A program made the position numbers and the translations under genes. Shown here one piece after another: positions 31,974-44,800 of a DNA stretch of 64,000 nt (positions within the stretch are counted from its first letter, which is position 1; every line of letters begins with the position of its first letter). The notes under the pieces are model-generated. The model saw nothing but the letters and a program-made list of their open reading frames with translations. It had not been told where the DNA came from and did not search any database. The stretch is from Mytilus trossulus (taxonomy: Eukaryota; Mollusca; Bivalvia; Mytilida; Mytilidae), in NCBI RefSeq assembly GCF_036588685.1, contig NC_086382.1, positions 61,646,987 through 61,710,986 of the forward strand. The letters are read 5' to 3'.

Positions 31974-34900
31974 TCACTCAACACAACATACATCATACAC
32001 GTGAGTTACACGTTCAAAACTCATACTAAGTGGTTGATAATGATTAACATAAGGCGCCTCAGAAACAAGATCTAAGCTTGCTTCTACATTATATGTACTT
32101 GAGATATCAGAGTTAGAATCTGTAATGTTATCATTATTTAGATTTTTATCGACATTCAATGTATTTGGTATCGCTGAAGGTGATTCAAGTGAATACAATA
32201 CATTTTGTACATTGATTGAAGAAGAAAGTGCAGAAGACCTTGCCATACCAAGATGATGTACTTGGAGTCTCGAAACAATTATGTCTACATTTGGTAATGC
32301 TGCTACGTGTGGATTGGTTACCACAGTGTCATTGATAGTTTCATACTGGGGATCAGTTTCGGTTCTTTCCAAGTTGATGTTATCATCTGATTCATTTGGA
32401 TCTAATCTGATAAGTTTTAGTGCACCTGCAACTGCTATTGGCAGAATAACAATTCCAGATAAAACAGAAATGAAAATGACGAACCACGTATCAATAGAAA
32501 ATCCTGTAAAAAGAAAGATTTGTAGTTGATAGAATGAATATAATTAATCTTGTAATTGACATGATTTTCTGTTTGATAGATAGATATATTAATTTTAAAG
32601 TACAACTTGGTACATATACATGAAATACAATACATAACAATTTTAAACATAAGCAGTCAATTAACATGTATATATATACCAACCAGCCATTAGAGGCTTT
32701 ATATGATGCACTGTCATTTATTTACGAAAAATTATATAAATAAATTTCAAATCCGTTAATCCGTAATATATCAGCGGCTTAATTCTTATAAATTACAATG
32801 TAGTTTCAATATATCAGTTGTGTTTAATAATTAAATAAGAAAATAAGGATAAAAGTAACTTATTAATTTTGGTATGATAATGTAAGGGTTGTATGATTTG
32901 GAAATGTGGAAGATGAGAGTTGTCTCTCTTTGTATGTATCCACATTATATTAAAGAAAAAAATAGAAATTGAAGTTAAAGATAAAGAGAATGTGTGTTAA
33001 ATAGTTTGTTGTGGGTAGTCTTGTATCTTTCTTATTTAAGAAGCTATTTGTTTTTATTAATAACTGTTTGCACTATATTTGTTGATTTGCGTTTCTACTT
33101 TTGTTTTTGATTTGGTTTAATCGATTATGAACATAGTCTATATGAATTTTGACCAAATATTGTTTTATAAAAATATGAATGGTGTTAATAGGAATTTGAT
33201 CATACCATTTATACATAGATAGCACATTGTAACATAAACCCTTACTTGTTTTGAAATCTGTAATTAATTCATAAGTGGTTTAAATTTATATTTACAGATT
33301 TATTTTGGTAGATATTAATCTATAAGCATTATACCTTGAATCTTGTGATTGTAACTGTGTGTCACATTGTCTTTCGAAACAATAATGATATTCGTTTTGT
33401 GATCTAAAACTTCAAGCAAAACACATGTTTAAGTTCTACACAATAAGCCAGTTTAAACTAAATTTAAAAAAAAGTAAAACATTTAATAGCTTGGATAAAA
33501 TAAAGTGAATTCTATATGATTATTCGTGTAATTCTTTCAGTAATTCGTATCGTACGATTTTTTTATTACTAACTTATTTTATTCACTTATTCTTGTATGT
33601 AAAACGTGAAGATCATATAACTATTTGTTATTTTAGAATGGATAAATGAAGTGTTTATGTTTTTATCATAAATTTTAATTCTACAACAAGTCATTTTATT
33701 TTCTGTCTACAGCTAGAAAAATAATATTATGACGTTTTTCTTAGCTTGATTCAATTATAATACAAAGATTTATTTATTCTTACTGCTTATTATCAAATTG
33801 ATAAATCTGGACTCTGGTTTTCCATTTATTTCAGAATCACATCGATAAACACCTTCGTCGTCAATCTCAATGTTTCTGATTTTCAAATTATATTCGCCGG
33901 TACTGTGATTACCAATAATTTCGAATTTTGTATATTCCGCCTTGTTGGATATTTTAGGATTAATATCAGTGCCATCGGAAATCACTGTCTTAGTATCTAT
34001 ATGATTCCATTGGACATCAGAATGAAGATGTGACAGAAGTGGGCACTTCAGGGTTATCGTCTCACCAACAGATACATGGACAACTGTTTGATCTCCTGTG
34101 ATTGTAAATATATGAATTTAGGTAATTTAGGGTTTATGTATGAATGAACCAGTGGTTGTTGGAGTTCTAGTTTATCTAAATTATTTGTAAAATAGATATC
34201 GTTATTAGATCCAAATGATTATCAATGATTGATTAAAAATAAACAAAAAAATTATGCATCAGCATAACGTATCAATTTAGATATGTAAACACCAAACGAC
34301 AGAACAGATGGTATTTAATTGCAACAGTAGTATACTGCTTTTCAAAAGTCACAAAATATCTTGAGCCTATACATCGATAACAATTTGAAATCATTTCAAA
34401 ACACTATCCATGTAAAATTAAGTAGTTCATCATTACAAAAGAGGGACGAAAGATACCAGATGGACAGTCAAACTCATAAATCGAAAATAAACTGACAACG
34501 CCTGGCTCAAAATGAAAAAGATACACAGACAAACAATAGAACACATGATACAACATAGAAAAACTAAAGAATAAGCAACACGAACCCCATCAAAACAAGG
34601 GGTAATCGCAGGTGCACCGGTAGGGTAAGACGATCTTGCTTCACATGTGGCATCCGCTGTGTTGCTTATGTTATAAAAATCTTGAAAATAGTCTAATTCG
34701 GTAGGTCACATTCATGAAAGGGATAGGGATTGTCGTTACGACGTAAGGAACATATCCGATATCATTTGTGAAACGGTTATTCCATAACTGTCAACCAACT
34801 CGTGATGGCGTCCGTAAAATTCCGAAAGGAAGGATTTCAACTTCACTATTTGGATTTCTGTACGCTTCAAATTCGGATAAAATTACATTAAAGCGGCAAA

Positions 34901-37691
34901 TTCGAGGTAGGTGTTGTTTTATTTTCGATTATATAGTAGTAATCGAACATTTGTTGATTCATCAATTCAAAATGGCTGGTTCCTCCTTAGTTACGCCTGG
35001 TCAACTGTGGATTTGACGGCAACTTTTAGCCAATGAAAAAAGTTATTACATCCAAATTGCATTAGAATCACTTTTATGTAAAGTATCAAATCCTGGCTCT
35101 GTTCTTACTTCATATTTTACCTATTTTTCTTTAAAAGTTCACAATTTCTGCCTTAAATGGTCAGTGAAAAATTCTTGTAACAATGATATAATCTCCTTCT
35201 ATATATCTAACATAATTTGGGTAATATATGACTAGTAGTATTTAAACAAAGCCATGTTTGCAAAAAATGTGTGTATGAAGTAAAACAGTCTGATATATGA
35301 ATTTACTAAAAGTTAAAAGATCTGACTACTGGAATCCGTTTTATTTTTAAATTTTTTTTTTAATTTTTTTTAAACACAGTTTGTGTATATAAACAGAAGA
35401 CCTTTATTATAATAGAAGAATAGCCTTTACAGGCTAAATTCTCTCTTAGAATACCCAGGAGTTAGGGGTGTTTCTTTGTTGTTTTCCCTTTCGACCTCAG
35501 ATTTTCAAAATAATTTGGCTGTTTCTGTGAATATGGAATATTTAGATCATTTTTAGGATTGAAATCCCGATTGTTAGCATGAGGTATCTTTTGTATCTCT
35601 AGTTTGATTTGTTTTACGCCGCGGTCAAAAGAGATCCCATTCAAGTGATACGGCTTACTTTTAGTTTATCGAAAGAATAAAGACACTCCAACACCAATAT
35701 GCATTACATATCTATAAGTTTAATTGACTGAGAAGAGTAAAAATAAGCACTGCTTTTCAATTAAAATTACTAATGAGTGCATGATATGTCACTTTTATTA
35801 AATGCACAAAGAATTAAATTTCATTCCATTGTATATGTAACTAACAGAACTATGACAGATGTTACTTTTAATACATGTTCAGAGCTGAAATGAAATAACT
35901 GCAAACACAGAGTTTTCGTAATTACATTGCAAATTATTCGTAAACGTTTACGAAATGATGTAAAGTTTAAAAATAAAACATAAGACTTGAAAAAATAACT
36001 ACATGGCGCTGATTGGTACAGATATAGATAAAAAGCTACTGATAGTGTACTTACCATTCGCAAAACACTCTGTTAACAAAACTATGACAACTGTTCTGAT
36101 TTTATTGATCTACAAAAGAAAAAAAGAAAAGTAGTAAATTGAATTAGAGTCAGAAAAGAAATACTTTGAACTGCATACAAAATTATCTTTTACCTCGATG
36201 AATATCTGCACACACGCATATATATATATATATACACTCAGACGTACTTATGAATATAATTATTTTATGTGTCTGTATCTTACATGAATTTGTAGTATCC
36301 TTTACTATAGATAATTTTGCTGATCTGTAACAATAACATCTACATGCCTTATATATCATGTACTGTAGTACGCCGCTAGATTAAAACTGACGTGGAAAGG
36401 TAACAAATGCCCAACGAAAGCTTTACCTTTGTGAAGACCAGGTGGTCGTGTGTCTAGCGGGACGGCTGCAGTGCAGGCGATTTGGTGTCACGATATCACA
36501 GTAGCATGGGTTTGAATCCCGGCGAGGGAAGAACCAAAAATTTGCGAAAGCAAATTTACAGATCTAACATTGTTGGGTTGATGTTTAGACGAGTTGTATA
36601 TACATTATGTACACAGCCATGTATCACCATCATTGATGGCGATCCGATGGATACATCTGTTGTAGGGTTGTCACTGACTCAGACGTACTTATGAATATAA
36701 TTATTTTCTGTGACTATATCTTACATTAATTTGTAGGATCCTTTACTATAGATAATTTAGCTGATCTGTAACAATAACATCTTCATGCCTTATATATCAT
36801 GTACTGTAATACGCCGCTAGATTAAAACTGACGTAAAACGGTAACACATGCCCACCGAAAGCTCTTTTTTTGAGAGCCCAGGTGGTCGTGTGGTCTAGCG
36901 GGACGGCTGCAGTGCAGGCGATTTGGTGTCACGATATCACAGTAGCATGGGTTCGAATCCCGGCGAGGGAAGAACCAAAAATTTGCGAAAGCAAATTTAC
37001 AGATTTAACATTGTTGGGTTGATGTTTAGACGAGTTGTATATATATATATGGAAGACCAGTGGTCTAGCGGGACGGCTACAGTGCAGGCGATTTGGTGTT
37101 TCGATATCTCAGTAGTAAGGGTTCGAATCCCGGCGAGGGAAGAACAGTAAATTTGCGAAAGCACATTTACAGATCTAACATTGTTGGGTTGATATTTAGA
37201 CGAGTTATATATATATATTACCTCAGAAATAGATTTAATATTGTGGATATATTTTGAGTGACAGTTTTCTTCATTATTCAAAAACTTGTTTTGTTTAATT
37301 GATAAACAACAATGAAAGGGTGTTTATATTTCGTATTAGAAAATGAATATGACTTCAATACTAGTAATCTTTAATACAAAACATGATTTCTGTCCCATCT
37401 TGTTCGTTCGACTAAAGCAATTGTTTCTATTACGGTTAAAAAAAATCAGAACAACAAAACAAGACAAATAAACACAAAACGAAATAAAACAAACATTCAA
37501 ACAAAATTAATTGTTCCGTGCAAAAGTTATATAATTAACTTCTTATTCTAATGAAAGTCGTATAAAAAATTTAAACCGCACTGTGTCATGTTCAAATTAT
37601 CAGATGATTAAATAAACGAAATGTATCAACACTCATTTCTAAACAAACTGAGATCAATGCAAAACAATACTGAACATGTAATTACCTTCAT
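31974..37691 (-). CDS. Single-Ig-domain type I membrane receptor, about 300 aa (paralogue 2)
   Basis: Exons 37691..37686 (ATGAAG), 36109..36055, 34095..33784 and 32503..31974 join in frame to 300 residues. The signal sequence is MKINKIRTVVIVLLTECFA. The Ig exon is 312 bases, exactly the length of the paralogue's, with TLKCPLL, VQWNHID and DDEGVYRCD. A transmembrane helix (VIFISVLSGIVILPIAVAG) leads to a 150-residue tail with QYETINDTVV and C-terminal tyrosines. The paralogue's stalk exon has no clear counterpart. Direct splicing keeps phase (IIS-R-FSIDTW), but a short unrecognised exon is possible. The six-base first coding exon is the weakest part. It rests on a phase-0 donor (AAG|GTAATT) and an acceptor (TTTTGTAG|ATC) with no ATG in exon 2. 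The first intron holds the SINE array and the third-exon-flanking intron holds a family A fragment. Confidence 0.68.
34439..34860 (-). mobile_element. 3' end of Penelope-like family A, antisense copy
   Basis: Starts at its 3' terminus (AAAAGAGGGACGAAAGATAC on the plus strand) and reaches back to the reverse transcriptase C-terminus (minus strand: GGTTGACAGTTATGGAATAA, then GATATCGGATATGTTCCTTA). Intronic in Ig paralogue 2 and in the same orientation. Confidence 0.75.
36234..37220 (+). repeat. Tandem array of tRNA-derived SINE units (two full, one partial)
   Basis: Two units of about 440 bases begin with TCAGACGTACTTATGAATAT (36238 and 36680); a third partial unit follows from about 37050. 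Each unit has a polymerase III A box (TGTCTAGCGG at 36451, TGGTCTAGCGG at 36891, TGGTCTAGCGG at 37061). Each also has a B box: GGTTTGAATCCC at 36509, GGTTCGAATCCC at 36950 and at 37120. A GGCGAGGGAAGAAC tail and AT repeats follow. The wide A-to-B spacing and lack of a cloverleaf make these SINEs, not tRNA genes. Confidence 0.82.
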
Positions 37692-38770
37692 ATCACGTGT
37701 TGAAATTATTTCTTTCTTCATGTGGAAAATTGTCAGCTTTAAAAATAAAATAATTGCACACGTCTTAAATAATCAGCATTTTAAACAATTCACAATTTGC
37801 TAATACAAAAGCGGTTTCTCCATGTATATTATGATAGTTACATTCGTTTTAAAACACAACATTATTTAGACGTTATTGACATTTATCAACTCAGTATATT
37901 ACTAGAACCACAAAGTTGGAATTTGAACACTTCCTCGTGACACAATTCATTTTTTTATTTTAATATTGTTATTTGTTATATTAATCTTATAACTTCCTTA
38001 TATATGTGATTGAATTTGAAAATTCTGATATTGCAACTTTTAAACTATCTACTTGCAGCTAGTCCAGACTATCCGCTTGCATTTTTAGGTTCAAGTTGAT
38101 TGTGGAATTTGAATAGGTTTGACTGAAACTTTGTATTCATAATTTTAACAGAGCAACTTAATTCAACTAAATCATTTTAAAATTTCTAAGAACTGCAACT
38201 CTCAGTTTTCAACTCTTTTACTTAAGGAATATAAGCCGATAACAGTCCATTCTATATTCAGACCTGTTCAAAATTTTAAAGAAAGAAAGAAAGAATTGTT
38301 CGAGGCTTATATCATACTTAAAACATTGTTTAACACGTCTAAAAGGGTAAACAAAAGAAAAAGCAAGCAAATGTTTATTTTCGAGTTTAAATTTTTTTTT
38401 TTTGAATAAACATCTTTTCATTAAGATATATCCTATATATTGGCCCCTTTGAAAAGTACCTCAACTTAGAGAAAAAAGTAGTCAAAATGAAAGTACAACT
38501 AAAGATTTAGTTGGTGAGTAAACGATACACGAAAGAAAAGGAAAAAGAGAAAGACGTAGAGTTATTCCTGTTTCTCCTTTTTCGTAATGATATTCTACAG
38601 CACACTGCTATTACTAAGTGAAAATGTGCCGCAATAAATCTACCCATTGAGTTTTAACCTACAATGACACAGTTATAAATTTTAAATAATAATAAAATTG
38701 TTTACGATTTTACAAAGAATTGTCATTTAATTCATGTACAGCATCATCATTCATTTTACCAGGTGACATG

Positions 38771-38780
38771 TATATAAAAA
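38771..38780 (+). promoter_or_regulatory. TATA box of the plus-strand Ig-type gene
   Basis: TATATAAAAA lies 51 bases before the ATG at 38822, a good distance for a short 5' leader. It is about 1.1 kb from the oppositely oriented start of Ig paralogue 2. Confidence 0.55.
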
Positions 38781-38821
38781 TAGAAACAGATACATACATA
38801 GAGAATATTTTCCAGAAGAAA

Positions 38822-41800
38822 ATGTCGAAAATAATGATACTAATAATTGTGATTGTGTCTACTTTATTAGTGCTAGCGGAAAGTAAAAGGTAAGTATATG
38901 AAACATTATTTTAAATGAAAAACTGATTTCACCCACATCATTAACCTGTACATCGTTCATTTCTGTAATCGGTTTTATACTCGATTCTTTTGTTTTCACT
39001 GTTATTCTTTATACTTTTGAACCCAATCGTCGTCTATTCTTTATATTTTGCTCATTATGTATTTTTGCCTTCATGCTGAGAACAGGTTTTAAATCTACGA
39101 AACACGACTCTCATTGTGTTACTCCCAGTGCATTGTTGTAAAAACATAATCATAAAACGCGTGCCTTTTCTATATGACCAAATATATCCGAGAAGTACGG
39201 CCCTTAGTTAACAGTAAAACACGTATGTAATTATTTCAAACAGAATATAGATTAAAAACAGATTTGCTTTCAGTATTTGATATAGCTCCTTGATTGAGCT
39301 TGTGCTTTTGCCTTTTGATTCCGTTTTGAATTTCCCTCAGAGTTAAGAATTGTTGTCATTAATGAGTCTTATGTCATTATGTAGACGAAACGCGCGTTTG
39401 GCGTATTAAATTATAATTCTGGTACCTATGATTACTATTTTACACCACTGGATCGATGCCACTGCTGGTGAACGTCTGGTCCCTGAGGGTATCACCAGCC
39501 CAGTTGTCAGCAATTTGGTGCTGACATGAATATCATTTATATGAAAATCAACTTGTTTTTGAAATATTTTTGTCTGTTTGTAACACAACTTTTTGGAATT
39601 TTGGGTCCTCAATGCTTTTCAACTTTGTACTTGTTTTGCTTTGTAACTGTTTTGAAATGAGCGTCACTAATGAGTCCTATGTAGACGAAACGCGCGTCTG
39701 GCGTATTAAATTATAATTCTGGTACTTATGATTACCATTTTACAGCTGACATTATTTTTATGAAAATCAACTTGTTTTTGAAATATTTTTGTCTGTTTGT
39801 AACACATTAAAATCGTTTATATAATACCACTACAAAAGGATTATTTGTCGTCCAGTAACAGATGATCTCTGTGATCTTCAAAGATTTATTGTTCAGTAAA
39901 CTCATTATAGATACCAGGATTAAAATGATGAACTATAAAACCCATATTTGGTCTACACAAAAAGCATTACTTAAACTCAATGAAAAAAGTAAGCGAGCAA
40001 AATAATAGGTTTTGCCAATACGAGCTAAAGTTATCGTTCCATTGCGAATAAAATACTAAGTATTTTAAAAAAATAAACAGTTTATTTATAATTTTGACCA
40101 CATGAATGATATTTGCAGATAATACAGAATTGCTGACTACCTACTTGTGAAGTGATACCCTTGAGGAGTAGGCATTCATGAACAGCGGCATCTACCCAGT
40201 TGCTGTGAATGAATTCATTATTCATATTAGGACTTCAAGTGACCTGCGTTTCATCAGTGACTTTACAAAAGACTTATCAATGATTCCTCACACAAAAAGG
40301 TGAAAAGCCAAACATAGTACAAAATTGAAGAGCATTGAGACTCAAACATATGAAAAGTTTATACAGCTCATGTAATTCTTTGGATCAAAAATACTAAGTA
40401 CAATAATTTTTCGAAAAAGTAAAAGATTTGGAAACAGTTCATTTTAACTTTTATCATATTATGGATTACCCACGTCAATGCACAAGTACTGACTCCTATC
40501 TGGAAGGAAACATACACAAGCAGTTTTATCAACACTTGTATCAACATTGGTTAGGTATGAAAAGCGTTGATTTCCTAATGTACATTTTCTGACCAGAACT
40601 GTTCTATATTTATACTTTCCTATTTAGGTAAGTACAAAATATGACAGTTTACTTTGTCAGTTTATTATCGATCCATGAGTTAAAATGTTCCTCAGGTATG
40701 AATCGCCCCTCTTTTAAATTCTCCGGAGTGGCATATTATATGGATTATGCAAGTACGCAAAGTAGCCACATACGGTTGGAACTATAAGTTTAATAATACG
40801 TCTCATGACAGTTGCATCCATAGAAACTTACAAAGAACCACTCAATTAACAACTGCGTCATCAGGTATGAATGTGGTACGAATGGCAAATCAGTTAGCCT
40901 TATCTAACATGTCCTTAGGAAGAAGTGACACTAAAACACTCCTGGTAATCACATCTTAAATCAATGTTCGTAAAATTACATACTTCAAATGTGTATACAT
41001 GATTCGAGTTTACAGGTTAGATTTTAAATTTCAATAGATAACAAGATGCATATGGCATTATTATATATAGTAAATCAATTGAAAGTCAATGCAGACTACG
41101 TTTTACCGTACTATAGTACATGACATATAGATCATTCGTAAGTTTTAATAAGTTTGAAAATTTGGAGGTTAGCCAGTTTCTTATACCAACGGGGTCTATA
41201 AGCATTTATTTAGCAGGAATATTATAAAAGTGATTCTGATTTGTTTGTTCCGAAAAAGGTTTTTTCAATGTCTATAACTAATTTGACATTTTTGATTCCA
41301 GACGAAAATTGTTCTACGCGGTTTTTGTTATTCTCCTTCTTTCGACTGAAGGAAAAATCAAATTTATCCGAACAGTTTAGGATTAAAAATGAGTAATAGA
41401 ACAGAATAGTAACAGAAATGAAAATTAAATATAATATACAAATGGCATATATTGCTGACATGAAAATAACATTTCTTTAAAGGATTTTAACAGATGAAGC
41501 ATAGTAAGATGGATTAGGATTATGTGCAACGTTTTATTACTCAAAAAAATAACCAATGTGAAAATGTGATATAACGTATCGCGTCAATTCAGAACGATTG
41601 CTCAATAGTATGACTTTTGAATTACTTTAGAATAAAGTGAGTGTCTGTATATGGAATTGTGAAAAATAATTTGTTTGCAGAAAAACAGAGAATTATTTCA
41701 TACAGAAAGGTAAGTCTGAATAGTTTATTGCTTACCCTTCTGGAGCACCTGATATCACCCCGAGTTTTAAGTGGGATTCCTGTTGCCTAGTCTTTAGTTT

Positions 41801-44800
41801 TTCATGTTGTGTCTTCTGTACTATTATTTGTCTGTTTGTCTTTTTTAGTTTTAGCCATGGCGTTGTCAATTTATTTTCTATCTCTGAGTTTAACTGTCCT
41901 TCTGGAATCTTTTTCCCTCTTTTATCGGTTTAACCAACCAGGTAAAATGCGTATGCTGAAGTTTTTACAAAGTTTGCAAAACCAAAATCATTATCTTATC
42001 TCATTTTTAATGGCTATATTAAATGTAATATCAATGTCGACAGGAATATATGATCACAAATGAAAATCTCGCAAGGAATTACGAGATTAAAATGCGCATG
42101 TGACGTAAACCCGAAACAAGGGTTTATAATATGACCTGGTAATTTATCATAAGAAATGAAATGCAAATCTCGTTATATCTGCGAGATTTTCTTGCGCATG
42201 TAAAATTAAACCGGAACCAGGAAATAAGTGTTTTAGTCATACTTTTCTTAATTATATGACTAACCATTTAGATATGGAACCACTTGGAAAAGAATTTTTT
42301 GCATATTTGTTGTGCATATATTTTGCATACGGCAGGTATGTGTAGACAAGACTTCTTAAAATATCCGATCATATGTTACATTCGAAGCTTGTAGTTCATG
42401 AAATAAATAACTGTGAAAACCAAAAAAAGAAAGTTTTTTTCAACCTTGTTTAATGGCAATAAATCAAGGCGACAGTAGTGCAAATTTGTCTAAATCCATT
42501 TAAAAACCCCAAATAAGAATATCTAAACAAATTACGAGGATTAGAAACAATAAAAACATATCGCTAGTGAGCGTGGACACACGGACAGATAATATCGATA
42601 CACCATGCTTTATGTCGTGTCGATCTTGGAAAACTTTAGTTTAAGTTACTGAACAATTGAGATATTCAAACGTCACATGATGGCACAAAGGGATATTTTA
42701 CTGCATATATTCTACTTCAGGTTGTATCCTTAATCTCAAATTCACTTGAAAAATATGAAAGATAAATGAACTTATCATAAATATCGTAATTGCAATTGTG
42801 TACCGAAGACAAGCGAATCGTTTACAAAAGACTCCACCAGTAATATCAAAAAGTACAATTTTGCGTGACCTAAAATGAGATAAGACTTTTGTGTTTTAAA
42901 ATGTCATCATTTGAAAAATTAAAAGAAATGCTTTCTTGTATTCTTTATACGAGGTTTGAATTTCAATTTGAAATAAAATACATTAAAGTATGTTGAAATG
43001 GAAAATGAATTTTCATTAGAGATTTTCTGATTGTCATTTATGCGTTGGAATCTCTTTACGTGATTTGCAGCACAATAAGTACCACTAAAATAACAGATAC
43101 TGTCTACCTTATTGTTACACCTCAATTCGTTTTTTATTTTTGAAGTATTAATTTTGCTCAATCTCTAGTTTTATGTAAAGGGTTTAAAGGCATCATGTTT
43201 CAACCAAGAATGTTTCATAGTTGTTCTTAACCTAAAGTGAAGCGAATATGTATAAAAGTAGAGGAACACGAAAATATATGCCTTTGTTTTCTTTGTATTG
43301 TGTAAATTTGGTTGATGTTATGTTTATAATTAGCGAACTAGACTTAAAGGATAGAGTGAACTTAACTCATGAATTCTGGTCTGCAATCTTCGACCGTAGG
43401 CGTCCGTGAACTGTAACAAAAATCGTCTCCTCTAAAACTGCAGGATAAATTGGAACCAAAATATACACAACTAATTTAGTACCAGTAATTTTGATGTACA
43501 GTTCTGACGCTGCATATTAAATGTACATCTGTAGAGCTGTATATAAATTGTACATCTGTTAAGCTGTATATCAACTGTACAGCTGCACAGATGTAGATAA
43601 ACTACATTCGTAAAGATGTATATAGACTGTACATCTGTAAAACTGTAAACAAACTGTGGATAGATATTGTATAACTCAAGATTCAGTGGTAGAATCTATA
43701 TGTAGTAGCGTATACACAGATTTAAAAAATTGCAGTAAATGTACATTATTATGGAGTAACTTCAGGAAGAAGCCTTGTCATTTATTTGATTTTTTTGTCA
43801 GATTTTTCGAATCTTCTGGTTTTATCCATTTGAATGCCCTGCAAAAAGTTACCCGGTGACCCTAATTTTTCTTTTTGTAAATCTTTTACATGTATGATTT
43901 TAGTCATGTGTAAAAGTCTTTTAGAATATTAACTACTTTTCAAAAGTTTTTTTGAGATATTCAAGTTGTCAATGATAAAGCTATTATAAGTCTAGAAAAA
44001 ATATTTTCCAGCCAAAATTTCAATGATTGACATCAACTCTCTGTATGCATCAACCAACAACTGGCAACATAAAAAAATTAATGTGATAGAAAAACTACTC
44101 TAACATCAAAGTTAGTTGCATTATATTACAAATCACTTTAAAATCTTAATCATCCCAGTCCTTCTTGTTGGTTGCTAAGGAACATAAATTTCCTTTAGCA
44201 ACCAAGGAAAAAATTACCTCAAAATGACCAAATGTCAATTATGAACAGCTCATTTATTATGGCAGATAGCTTACAATAGTTTTTCATTAAATGAACAACA
44301 GAATATGCTTGATAAATATGTATTTATTATAGTAAATCATATATGGTGAAATACAGTATAGAATATCAGAGCTAATAGCTTTTTTACTTACTGTGGATCT
44401 AAAGCAAAAAGAGTCAAAATTGGTCCCTAATTTTTTTTTTTTGCAGAAATATAACCAAAACATGACTCGCTTCAATTAAAGATTAAGTATTAAACTAATC
44501 ATTTATGAAGAAATATCTCTGAGCAAATATATTTTAAATCGATGACGGATAATTCAAAATGGGTCATATTATGGGTGTAAACTGTTCATGTAGGCCTATT
44601 TCTCATATGTTTGCTATCATACCAGACAACTTCCACCATATAAACCAACTAACATGTTCTATTGATGTTGGTGTTTTTTAAATATGTTTGTTAAATTGAC
44701 TGAACTATGGTTGACAATAAAAAAAAAAACTGAATGCAAACCTTAAAAAAGAGGGGATAAAGGGGGTGTGTGTGTGAAGTGACAATTTTTTTAATTTTTT

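Noticed and set aside
33230..33275. 12-base stalk microexon of Ig paralogue 2
   Set aside because: Consensus splice ends and correct phase exist on the minus strand (ATTTCAAAACAA), but so short a match is easily chance and direct splicing is equally in frame.
36451..37131. True tRNA genes
   Set aside because: A and B boxes are good, but spacing is too long, no cloverleaf or anticodon arm forms, and three tandem copies share SINE flanks.
39354..40345. CRISPR-like or bacterial repeat array
   Set aside because: Units are about 300 bases, diverged, and occur in both orientations in an intron-bearing eukaryotic region.
41681..41712. 29-base internal exon for the 38822 gene
   Set aside because: It has acceptor-like and donor-like ends, but it would shift the phase and put a stop in the 61923 Ig exon.
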